DNA from: Macrocystis pyrifera
Taxonomy: Eukaryota > Sar > Phaeophyceae > Laminariales > Laminariaceae
Direction: 5' to 3'
Length of the DNA stretch: 64,000 nt
NCBI GenBank assembly: GCA_031763025.1
Contig: JASSKH010000003.1
Coordinates: 5,074,718-5,138,717, forward strand
Below are positions 46,500-56,700 of this stretch, piece by piece (position 1 is the first letter of the stretch; every line of letters starts with the position of its first letter). A program made the position numbers and the translations under genes. The notes below the pieces were generated by a model, which saw nothing but the letters and a program-made list of their open reading frames with translations, was not told the origin of the DNA and did no database searches.

Positions 46500-47110
46500 G
46501 TAGTACTAGCTGTAGTATAGTACCGGTATTTTGTAGCGTTCATGCTACTTCTACCTTTTAATACAGTACATCTGTTTGCTTGCGTATTAGTAGGTGTATA
46601 TTAAGAGTAACAGTATAGTAATAGTCATGCCCCCAACCCATCTATGGTACCGCTTGCATGCTACGTTGCCGTTGTATGGTCGTCATGACAAAGTACTATA
46701 ATAGAAAAAATATTAATAGTAGTACTCGTAGAAGGTAGCAGTTTAGTACTTATCCATGCTTCTACCTGTACGGCATCTACGCATTACTGGGAGTAAGTAG
46801 TGGTGTATAGTGTAATATAGTAGTCACATGCCCCAACCCATGGTGCCGCGTGCTTATTTGACCTTTCTGCTTACCATGAGAAGTTGTCTAGATTGTATGA
46901 GCGATTGGTCATGCTCTAGCGGTTGTACTTGGTAGAATAGTTAGTATTAATACAGTAGTCGTATATTAGTATAGTGTACCAGGTAGTATTTTTAGAGTGC
47001 ATGCTATTTCTACCTGTGCTAGATCTGCGTGCATGTAGCAGTGTAATATTCACCACAGAAAGAGTAGTCACTCAGTTCCTGCTGACTACTACTATTTTCT
47101 CTTCCCTTCG
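46500..47110 (+). repeat. Three degenerate tandem units of about 215-245 bp
   Basis: Units start with CATGCTACTTCTACC (46540), CATGCTTCTACCTGTAC (46756) and GCATGCTATTTCTACCTG (47001). They continue through a GTAGT/TAATA-rich part to ATGCCCC(C)AACCCAT in the first two. TA-anchored motifs are frequent here (46711, 46945, 46977). Confidence 0.45.
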
Positions 47111-47399
47111 AGTAATATACTCTAACCCATGGCTCACGTTTCCGCCCAGAATAGCTATACGTACGTGGCTGACTCTGTGACTCCCTTTTCGCCTTGCGAC
47201 GCCCCCGGGACTCCACGTTTTACCTACAGCCCGAAGGGGAACCTTGCACCAGGTACGCTACCAGGTATTTTCGTGTTTATACAGCAGCAATACTATTTCT
47301 GGTACAATAACGACATATCACGACTCCGTACAGATCACGGCATAGCTCCAATACTAGGCCTCGGACCATCTCCCGAGCAACGTATCGCTTGTTCTTTAT

Positions 47400-48000
47400 T
47401 GTTTCTAGGACGTGTTGGGGCCCTCGCATGCGCAAGGGTGACAACGTCATGCTGAAATTGTTCAGCAGCAAGGATTTTAGTCAAATCGTGGCTCCCGTTT
47501 AATGTCTACACTCTGCTGTGACCGTGTAGGATGCTACGGACGGTCAAACTAGAGTCCCAACTAGGTCCTCCTGCTTATTTGATTATGCTCAGCGTTGTCG
47601 ACGGAAATCTCACTCGAAACAGAGTATCAGCAGCGTCAGAAACAACCCACCCTTCAACTTCGTCTAAGCGTCGCAGAGGTACGGGGAGTAGACTTTTAGT
47701 AAGAAGTACTTTTTCGTGATGAAAAAGGCGTCGGGTCAATCCGGCGCCTGACAGAAAAATATTGCCTGTGATGCACGCCCTCTTAATTAGCCCTTTTAGT
47801 ACTGCAGTCCCGTTTTGGGTACAAATCATACCAATTATTTAGTAGTTTGTGCTCCATACCGCGACTGCGGTGCTAAAAGGGCCGTGGGGGGGAGATCGTC
47901 CGTGGGTTAGAAGTGGAGAAATGTCGTTTCCGGTGGGAGTTGTGAAAGACCGGAATAATACCAGAAATAGTCGCAACTGAAATCATAACTTGGGTGAATT
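47400..48000 (-). repeat. Inverted arm T2 (pairs with 45.7-46.4 kb)
   Basis: See arm T1. It lacks MITE A. The two arms enclose about 1 kb that includes the 46.5-47.1 kb tandem units. Confidence 0.55.
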
Positions 48001-48210
48001 TTCCGAAGAGAACCTCTTCTCACTTGTTTTGCGCGGAGGTGCTCCTTCAATATGCAACCTTTTGTACCCACGGACACCCGAACCTCACGAACTGACAGTG
48101 AATAAATATCCTGTGAAGTTACTCCGTCTAACAACAAATACCCCGTACTCCAAACAGTGCGCTAGAGTTTACGCATTGTCATATCATTGTATGTTGTGTT
48201 GTGTTCTTCA

Positions 48211-49540
48211 ACATTAAACCGTTCTTTCTACCCGTCGACATACCTGATTCAGCACAACCAGTGTCGGCGCCGATTCTTCAACCCTAGAAGAGATACAAGT
48301 TCTGTGGTCACAAAGCCACGCCACAGAGATACTACGTTGCCACGTACCGGTATGCAGTACGCACAGCAGTGGGCAATGCAATTGTATGTTCATCATACTG
48401 GAAACGGCAGACACGACATACACATTCCATGAAATGTGAGAAACGAAATGTGAAAACGACGAAGGAAACAAACAAACAAAAACAAAACAAAAGCAACGAA
48501 AACAAAGCGAAAGAGAAAAACTAACAAGAAAAAATATAAGAAACAAACTGTCGTGCCTGCGTCAGACACTTGAAAATAATGAGCTGGAAAAAAAAAAGGA
48601 CAAAGAAGAAAAACACCACTAGTCTCCGTGTCGTAAACAGAGTAAAAGACGAAGAACCAACAAGGGAAAATAACAGGCAAACCAAAGCACAAAGCATCCG
48701 ACAGGTAGCGGCAGCAGTTTGTGGTACGGGTCGTTTCGATGCTCTCTCAACGTGTTTTACATGTTTATGTGATGGCAACACGTACTTTTAATGGAACGTT
48801 TTGCAAATAATATAAGCTATTATATATATCATAGCCCATACTTTGTCGACACTCATCTTTCTTTGCAAGCTGCGTGAAATGTGAATATCTACCTTTTGCA
48901 TCCCTGGACCTGAGGAGCGGACACGTTATTTTCCCTTGGTTCTTAGTCTTACTCTGTTTACAAGTAGTAGTGTTTTTCTTCTTTTTTTTCCAGCTCGTTC
49001 TTTTCAAAAGTAGTGTCTGCCACATCCCCTGTGCGACGGTCTTTTTGTTTCCTTTCGTTTCTCTATTTTGATAGAATGTGTATGCCGTGCCTGTCGTATC
49101 CAGTATGATGAGATCACATCGCGTTGCTCACTGATGTGCTTACTGCATACATTGCAACGTAGTATCTCTATGTGGCATAGCTTTGTAACCACAGTATTTG
49201 TATATCTTCTAGGATTTTATAAATTTTGAAATACGTCAGCTGTGAGTTCGACTGATTAAATAGTTGATACTCAACTTTGCAAGCTGCGTAATACGCCTCG
49301 TCTATATTCCATTTTTACCTAATTTTACAATTATTGTGATAAACCGAACGCGCGTATTCTATATGTGATTCCTTGTCAAAGATATAGGCCAGCGGCCCCC
49401 TGGATGCTGCCCGGGTCAACAGGACAATTTTAACTAATCATTCTGCGCACTGATACTATATAACCCGAACAAGGGATTGAAGAATCGGCACGGACACTGG
49501 TTGTACTGGATGTCGACGGGTAGAAAGAACGGTTTCATGT
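48211..49540. mobile_element. Fold-back built from two LINE 3' tails facing outward
   Basis: The left arm (48211-48745, minus) starts ACATTAAACCGTTCTTTCTA. The right arm (48935-49540, plus) ends GACGGGTAGAAAGAACGGTT. Both match the LINE tail at 27.35-27.81 kb. The right arm is split by an insertion at 49217-49473. The left arm has TACCGGTA (48345-48352) where the right arm has TA (49148-49149). Confidence 0.6.
49217..49473 (-). mobile_element. Element P-containing insertion, copy 3, in a LINE tail
   Basis: The interrupted tail reads TCTAGGATT before and GGATTGAAG after the insertion; uninterrupted copies read CTAGGATTGAAGA. The repeated GGATT is a probable 5-bp target duplication. The first 113 bp are element P reversed. 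The remaining 140 bp are not seen elsewhere in the window. Confidence 0.65.
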
Positions 49541-49799
49541 GAAGAAAACATACACACGAGAAAATAGGTAAACATCTTGTCAAATTACGTTTCAGGCAAA
49601 TACCCCACACACTCCTGACAAGAAGCTTGAACTTACGTACGTCTACTAAAATTTGGGGAAAAAACAGTGCTTACAGCAGTCTACGAGATGGATACTGTTT
49701 TGTCATACAACCTTGTTGTAGCCGTTTATATGTACGTAACCAACCATATTAGTTACGAGCTCGCGTGTATCGCTATTAATAGTCGTTAGCCCTACGATC

Positions 49800-50390
49800 G
49801 ACGAAGGCCCATAGCCTATATACTGCAATCCGGATAGAATCGATAAATTCGGATAAATATGATATCACGCCTACGAGGTGTTTGTACAAACAAACGCGGA
49901 AAGTCTCTGGTGTCGGGGTAAACGAGACAACAACAAGCCACAAAAAAAAACGCCGACAAAATCAACCGTTTCGCATTGGACTGCTGCCGATATACCCTCA
50001 CAAACCCAACTAACCTGGACATCACATTGCCAACACCACACACACACATTACTCGCCTTCCGGTGCTGTGGCAAACAATAATAATAGTCAATAATTTGCT
50101 GCCGAATACAACGATGGTCAAGGCTTGGGCTACGGGATGTTTGCTGGCGTTGGGCGCCTTGTCTACAGCTAGGTAAGTCCTGCCACTGTCAATCATGCCA
50201 CCACGATCATCCCTCGCGACACTCGTCGTCATGTATTTGCGAAAAGACGTAGTGAGGTCCGAGTAGTTGCTGTTATTTTTCTACATAACGAGTGCTGCAA
50301 CATACCTGTGGTGGTATCTTTATTTTTCTGTACCCTGGGTTGCCTGTCTCTCCGCAGTCAATGCCACAGCAACAGAGCCAGTCCGTGCCA
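49800..50390 (-). repeat. Dispersed repeat K, copy 2
   Basis: Reverse complement of 10740-11265. The open frame at 49816-50232 (138 codons, minus) reads KAPNASKHPVAQALTIVVF and on, longer than in copy 1. No known domain is visible. Family identity is unknown. Confidence 0.5.
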
Positions 50391-50850
50391 CAGCAAAGCA
50401 AGCAGCGGAGCAGTACACGCTGTTCTTATACATTTCGTGTCGGTACGAGCATGCAGTGTTCTTTGGGCTCACGGGCAGCGAGTGCTCGACACAAACGACA
50501 AAACGACCTACAGCACTAGTCCATGTTAGCGAACCTGACATTTTTGTTTGTTTTATGAAAGCTAAAAAACACGTCGTTTGTTTGGGAAAAATAGTTTGTC
50601 TCGACAACAGCAACTCTTAGACTAATTGACCCGTGTTTTCCTCGAGCAGATGCGCAACCACACGTGGGGCATGACGTTTCGTCTTGAGTAGTGTTTAGAA
50701 AAAAAACAACTGTTGAAATAGGGCCAGACATCCTGTTACTAAAAAAAAGCGCGATGTTACATACAAGAGTTGTCATATTCGATCTGAAGCGTGGCACGTT
50801 TAATCTACTGCTGCCATCGCATCATCATTCCCCGCGGCCGCCGCGGCCTC
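50391..50850. other. Unassigned segment
   Basis: Overlapping short frames only; no recognised feature. Confidence 0.3.
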
Positions 50851-51470
50851 TACAGCAATAGCAACTGCCGCCCCTCCACGTTGCCCGATCCCCCTTCCCG
50901 GCTGCCACCGACAGGATGTGCTTTTTTTCCAAAGCTTGGGCAGCAGCTGCTGCTGCTTCTTGCGCGCTCGCGTGGTGAATAATTCTTGTCTCCCTCTTCT
51001 CCTTGCTCTCTTCGTTCAACTCGCCGATGTTCTTTCAACCCGCCAACCTCCCAAAGAATATCAAACCCCTGCTCGTACACATCCATGAGCAGAGTATTGC
51101 GACGCAAGTAGATGGCCTTATTCCTCACTGTGGCAACCCTCCCAGTCTCTCTCTGTCTACCTAGTTCAACCAAAACTGCACCCGTCATCAACTCTATGAA
51201 CCTCTTGCCCATCCCCTCTGTTCATGCATGCCAACGATTCAATACCTCTCCATAAACCCTAGGTTTCCTCCCTTGAATGTTCCACCTGGGCGCTCTTGGC
51301 ATGGGCAGTAGAAACAAGATTTTTTGTTTTTTGCTGTCGAAATCACTGCATATTGACAAGAGTAGCTACGTTTGGATTTCTTTGGGCAGTGCATACTAAT
51401 ATCCATACAATCACCTACCAGGTAGTGATCAACCGAGTTTATCCAACATATTCCAAACGTCATTAATACC
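50850..51470 (-). pseudogene. Unrecognised ORF pair with inverted decayed copy at 52.66-53.08 kb
   Basis: The minus frame 51212-50850 starts MGKRFIELMTGAVLVELG and contains ATVRNKAIYLRRNTLLMD. The frame upstream (51463-51239) is cysteine-rich (CQYAVISTAKNKKSCFYC). The plus-strand sequence at 52660-53080 is homologous (GGGATGGGCAAGAGGGTCAT and on) but has stops. No family is recognised. TACCTGGTA in the upstream frame (51416-51424) reads as HYLVGD. Confidence 0.35.
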
Positions 51471-51479
51471 CGGTGATTT

Positions 51480-52013
51480 TTATTTTTTTAAACAAAATAT
51501 ATATTTTTGTTTCTATTTCATTCCCAAGAGCGCCCCGTCGATGGATTAGGCTGTTTCTTATGCGTTTCGATTTCGAGCTTCAGATTTGTATATTTCGTCC
51601 CTAAAATGAAAGCATCTTCGTACAAGTATGCAGTCCGAAATGTGCGAAATAAGAACGGATTTGTTCCGATTCGAGAGTTCGATGGCCCAAATCGTCAGCT
51701 TTCGGCCCAAAATCCGACGACTTGGGCCATCAGATTTTTTAATCGAAAAATAGTATGATCTCTAAATTCCAAAATGTCTTCCACGAAAGTGAGCAACAAC
51801 AGCATAACGACCGATGAGTTGGATGGTGACACGGCTGTATAACGATGTTGCGTCGCGCCCGACGCTCATTCGGCGGGCGGCGCGTCTCTCCGTGGCCACA
51901 CTACCGTGGGCTGGGGCAGGCTCGGGCCTAGAGACCAAGTCTAAGAGAAGCGCACTTGGCGCGCACCTCTACGTGGATACATAAACTCGTAGACTGCAGC
52001 CGCAGCAGCAGCA

Positions 52014-52050
<37 letters not shown>

Positions 52051-52650
52051 GTTGCAGCAACTAGCAGTCTGTCACCTTGTGTCAAAAAGCATATTTCCAA
52101 GACACAGATTGATTGACACGTTCGACCTCGGCTCGCCTGTTCGCAGCCAAAACAGAGGCAGTCAGCTTGGGCTCGGACGCTTGAATCGCACGATCATTTG
52201 AACGCCCTTGTCGCGTCTATTCTCGGCGGGCGACCACAACAACAAACAACAGTTTGTCTGGACGTTTGCTCGAATCTTTACACGCACGGTAAATCTGCTT
52301 TTGTCGGCAGTGGAAGACTGGTTCGATTTGCGAAGTTCGCACCTGAAAATGCAATCGGGTCGAAATTTGAAACTCAAATTGTGATCCGCATAAATAACAG
52401 CCTTACTTAGACGTGCCATGCTTCGATTCGAATTTGACCACTTTTCCTTTGGGAATTTCGCGATTATGCTCTATAGGAAAAATATGACTTCTGGCCCAAA
52501 TTCAACAGATAATATTTTGTCTCGTTATTACTATTCAGAAATGAAAGATAACCGACGTGATTAGCCACCTACTCGGAAAGACCGCTGGTCAAAAATAGTG
52601 ATTTGATCGAAAAGCACGATTTTCCCCGAACCAAAAAAATGTCAGGTTTG
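51480..52650. other. Spacer between inverted arms, with a CAG tract
   Basis: Contains (CAG)n, interrupted, at about 52001-52050. Open frames at 51507-51758 and 52198-52410 show no domain. Nothing else is recognised. Confidence 0.35.
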
Positions 52651-52659
52651 CTGACAGGG

Positions 52660-53080
52660 CATGCACTCCTTCCCATTTTTTTTAGGTGTACGATATGTTT
52701 TATCTATATTATTTGTATCTGGCTGTATTGTATTGATCGCTTCCTTGTTTTCTGATATGTATTTGCGTTCCATTTTTTGGGAGTCTGTCCTGTGGCTTTG
52801 GATGTGGAAGATTGGACAGAGGAAATCTGGGGTTTGTGGAGAGTTATTGAACGTTGTTATGCCTGAATAGAGGGGATGGGCAAGAGGGTCATACAGTTGA
52901 TGACTGGTGCAGTTGTTTGAACTGGGAAACAGGGGCTTAGAAGGGTTGCAATAGTGAGGAAGAAGACCATTTACTGCTGGAGTACTCTGCTCGTGGGTGT
53001 TGTACGAGAAGGGGTCTGGCATTCGGTAGGAGGTCGGCGAGTTGAAAGAAGATTTGGATGTGGGCTAATGTGAGAACAAC
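52660..53080 (+). repeat. Inverted, decayed copy of 50.98-51.47 kb
   Basis: GAGGGGATGGGCAAGAGG, GTTGATGAC and ACTCTGCTCGTGG-type blocks align with the reverse complement of the left arm. Frames are broken. Confidence 0.5.
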
Positions 53081-53507
53081 AACAACAATTCATTGTGAAC
53101 AGGTCAAAGTGAAAGAACATACCAGGGCCGTGGGAACTCCGGACGGGCTTAAGATTTTTTTTTTTTACCTCCTTCAATTATTTGTCGTACTTCGCTTGGG
53201 ATTCCTGTATTACAGTAGTTTACAGTAGTCAGTCTAACTGCTATGCATTGTAGTAAATACCCGGTGCCTGACAGACTACTCGTAACTGCTATAGTACAAA
53301 TTCGGCTAACGCCCCGAAAAACAATATACAAATCAAGTTGAGAGGCTTTGAAGCCCACCTTATTTGTTTTGCTAGAAATCGACATGCTCGAACGCACAAA
53401 ACAAAGGCACCTCTTGTTTCACGTCGTAGGTTGAACAATTAAACCAGCGGCATGATAAAATGATAAGTTCCCTCGCGCTGCCACCGTACGTCGAGGATTC
53501 TCTCGCT
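53081..53507. other. Unassigned segment upstream of the right Pmp-type gene
   Basis: No gene is recognised. TTACAGTAGTTTACAGTAG occurs near 53208. Homology to the left gene's upstream region starts near 53390. Confidence 0.35.
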
Positions 53508-53571
53508 TTCTTTGCAACCGAACGAACGTCGATAGTGGCGACGGTAGGTCGTTGAGTCGTTTTCCTGAGGA
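53508..53571 (+). promoter_or_regulatory. Conserved upstream block of the right Pmp-type gene
   Basis: GTCGATAGTGGCGACGGT and TTTTCCTGAGG match the block at 4390-4465. The distance to the coding start is similar in both copies. Function is inferred only from conservation within a duplicated segment. Confidence 0.35.
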
Positions 53572-53737
53572 AGGCAGCTCACGGGCTTCAGGTTTCGAAT
53601 ACGCGGGCGGGAATTTATTAAACACTCCAATCAAAGATACCGCGCGTATGTAGAATACGCGCACGTGTTGTTTTCGCGGGTGGGCGTGTTGATGTTCGGC
53701 CCTACTATGTACTAAACACACACCGCACGATGGCACG

Positions 53738-56700
53738 ATGGCACGGCATGAACGAAGCCACCGCACAAAAATGTTTCTTCACTATTGTACTTTTCCTCCT
53801 CCGATCAGCTGTACGGTACCGCTGTATGTATATGCCACATTTATGATGTTATCCTGTCTTCCGCTCCACCGTAACAGGGCGGTCTGCGACGACGTCGACC
53901 AGTTCTTGGACGTCCCGTTTCCACTGACCGGAGACAAAACCATCGACTTGAGCGTGGGAGTTATCGAGTGCGAGATAATGGACCCAGACACAAACCCGGA
54001 GGAAGTGACGACGATTGAGGTTGAAGGCGGCACTCTCACTATCCGGAGCGACAAGACAGTGCAGTAAGCATGCGAATTTGTAATGCGAGTCGTGCGTGTT
54101 GCTTAGATTGTATTCTCTCCGTTTGGGGCTGAAAGTGTATGCGTTTTGGGGAACGACCTGCCGTTCTGGGAACTGGAATGACCAAATAGAGTATATAGTC
54201 AGTAAGACAACACGAATATATATATCAATTTTGCTTCAGGAGGGACTTCCGTAAATGATACCAGGTACCAGGTATGTAGCACGGTCAGTCGAGCCTGTTG
54301 ATGTACTACTGATGTACTTGCATCTGGTTGAGGTACCACAGCAGTAGCCACTCCGAATCTCTTCGGAGTATCAAGGCGCCACGTCACCTGTTTGGCATTA
54401 GCAGCCTCCTACACAGTATGCACCGCAGATACAACGAAACCCGGTCTCTCGTGGTGCGGGAGTATAGGACGTTTACGTACCCATACACAACGACGCAAGA
54501 ACGAGGCCGTATTTAATTTTTCTTTAGGCTCGTTTTCTTGGATCGGTGTGTGATACATTTGCGATTTTCCTGTTCGGTCAATGCTCCAAGCCTATCACAG
54601 CAGCAAAACCCCTTGCCAGGTTTTTCGTGCTGTTGCATTTTACTCCGTATACGAGCTTATGCATGATGGGTTGATTCGACCCAACATAAGCAAAGATGAA
54701 ACAGTTTATGTTGTTGCGACGCGGAAGAACTATTTTTGGTTGCGACACAGCAACGGATGCACACCTTAAGCAAGCAGGCAAGTGGTACAGAAAAGTGCAA
54801 CGATCAAGTGATCAGACTTGAAACGTCCGAGAAGATACAGCGGAGTACGTTCTGGCCCTCTTGCAGTATGAACCATGCAAACGCATAGTTCGTATAGCCC
54901 CGTTATTGGGTTGCAGTATCCAAATTGATATTACGGGGGACCATAGTAAATAGGACCAAATAATGTTAGTCAAAATAGGAATATATTTTATGTGTACCAA
55001 ATGTCCAACTAACTATGGACCCCTGTACTAGTTGATGCAGCAAGTTTAGAGTGTCACCCGCATCAAAGGCATGTATTAAGGGTAACTATGATGCTACGCA
55101 GCAGCAGCCGGCAGTCTATACGAGTCGCTGATCAGTAACGTAGTCACCTGAAGAGAATGGGCCACAGCAGCATGAGGTGCTCCGGCAGTACAAGCAGTCG
55201 GCAAGCTCAATAAATGCCGATTTAGCAGATATGCGGCGAAACCAGCTTGGACTAATTCCTCTGTTTGGCGCGGCTTCACCCCGATTGGTCGTTTCTAGGT
55301 CATTTGTTTCACCTAGGACGATGCCATTTTTCAGCCGCACTATGGAGGTCTCGCGAGCTCTGTCATCGAACGAGAGTTCCCGTGAATATGTGAATACTAG
55401 GTCGCTTCTGTTCTCTCCCCGCTGCCCCCTTTAGACAGGTCATTGTTGTAGGGGAAGAACCTTAACTCCGCATAAGGGGGATGGTCGTACAACGTAGTGT
55501 TTATATGGTAAGGCACTCACGAGGCACGTACATAAGAAGCCCATTGCTGTCTCTGGAAGTGGCCACACCAGAAAACAAATCAATTAACTGAGGCTGTCAT
55601 CCATATGCAACAAAATCCGTCCCAAACGCGATTCTTGGTAGGATGCAGCTCATTCATGCGACTCATCCAACACCTCACCACGCTTCGTGCTTGGTGCAAG
55701 CAGTGTCTGCCCGGTCGATATAACCTCGAGGTGCTTCGTTCCTGCATTGAGAGGTAGCGAGGGTCTATGATCATACAACTGCGGTCGTGCATAACAGCAA
55801 GTACACCACCACCCCCCTCCTCATTCTGTCCTCACGGGCAACACCAAAATCCAAGCTGGCCTTGAGCGTCATTCGTTTTTGAAAATATCTTTTGAAAGCT
55901 GACGCTTGAACAACAACCAGTCGGATTGACACCGAGTGATATTGCCTGCCTCCGCTGTGGGCTGCCTGACCTAACTCAGGAGCCGCGCACACATGCCCAC
56001 TGCCTACTTTTCCTTCCGAGAGTAGGCGCAACATTGTTTGGGTTCCAAACAACTTAGGACGGCAGTTTCCGTGACCACATGTACCTGATATTTTCCGGAG
56101 ATCCCGTAGGTATCCCCGCTGGCGATGTTTTCGAACAGCGTATTTGTGATGAACAGCGAGCTAAAAGCGGGTTAATTATGATGCGTCCTATCCGCAGGTT
56201 CATCAACGTGGCCTTCCTGGTTTTGCCCGGGGCCGCTCTCGTGTTCGACATGCCCCAGACCCTGTTCGGTCCCAACGGTTTTGTGAGCTGCCGCCTATTC
56301 GTCAGCCGCAAGCTGTCATAGGTGTACTTTAGAGACGGGGGAGTGTTGGGATTCCACGAGGCAGATAGTTTGTAGAAGGGGCAGTGATTGCGCTGTATGC
56401 GTTGATCACTGCTGTGTCGCCACGGTTTTACACGTTACTACGCTGGAGGCTGCTATTTTTCTCGTCGCAAGAAAACTGACGTGCAACATTCTCACAGCAT
56501 CTCAGTGGTGAAATCTAGGTCCTTTACGTTCTTCTATTGCATGACAGTAACTGCTGTACCAGACAACGACGTATCTCGGGACCGAATTCCGTTCAACGGC
56601 CGAGGGATGTCGTCGTACGATCTTGCACACTGCGGAATTTCGCTCAAACGTTTCCAACTAAAACATGCACGCTAACCCGTTTTTTCCCCACAACCGCGGT

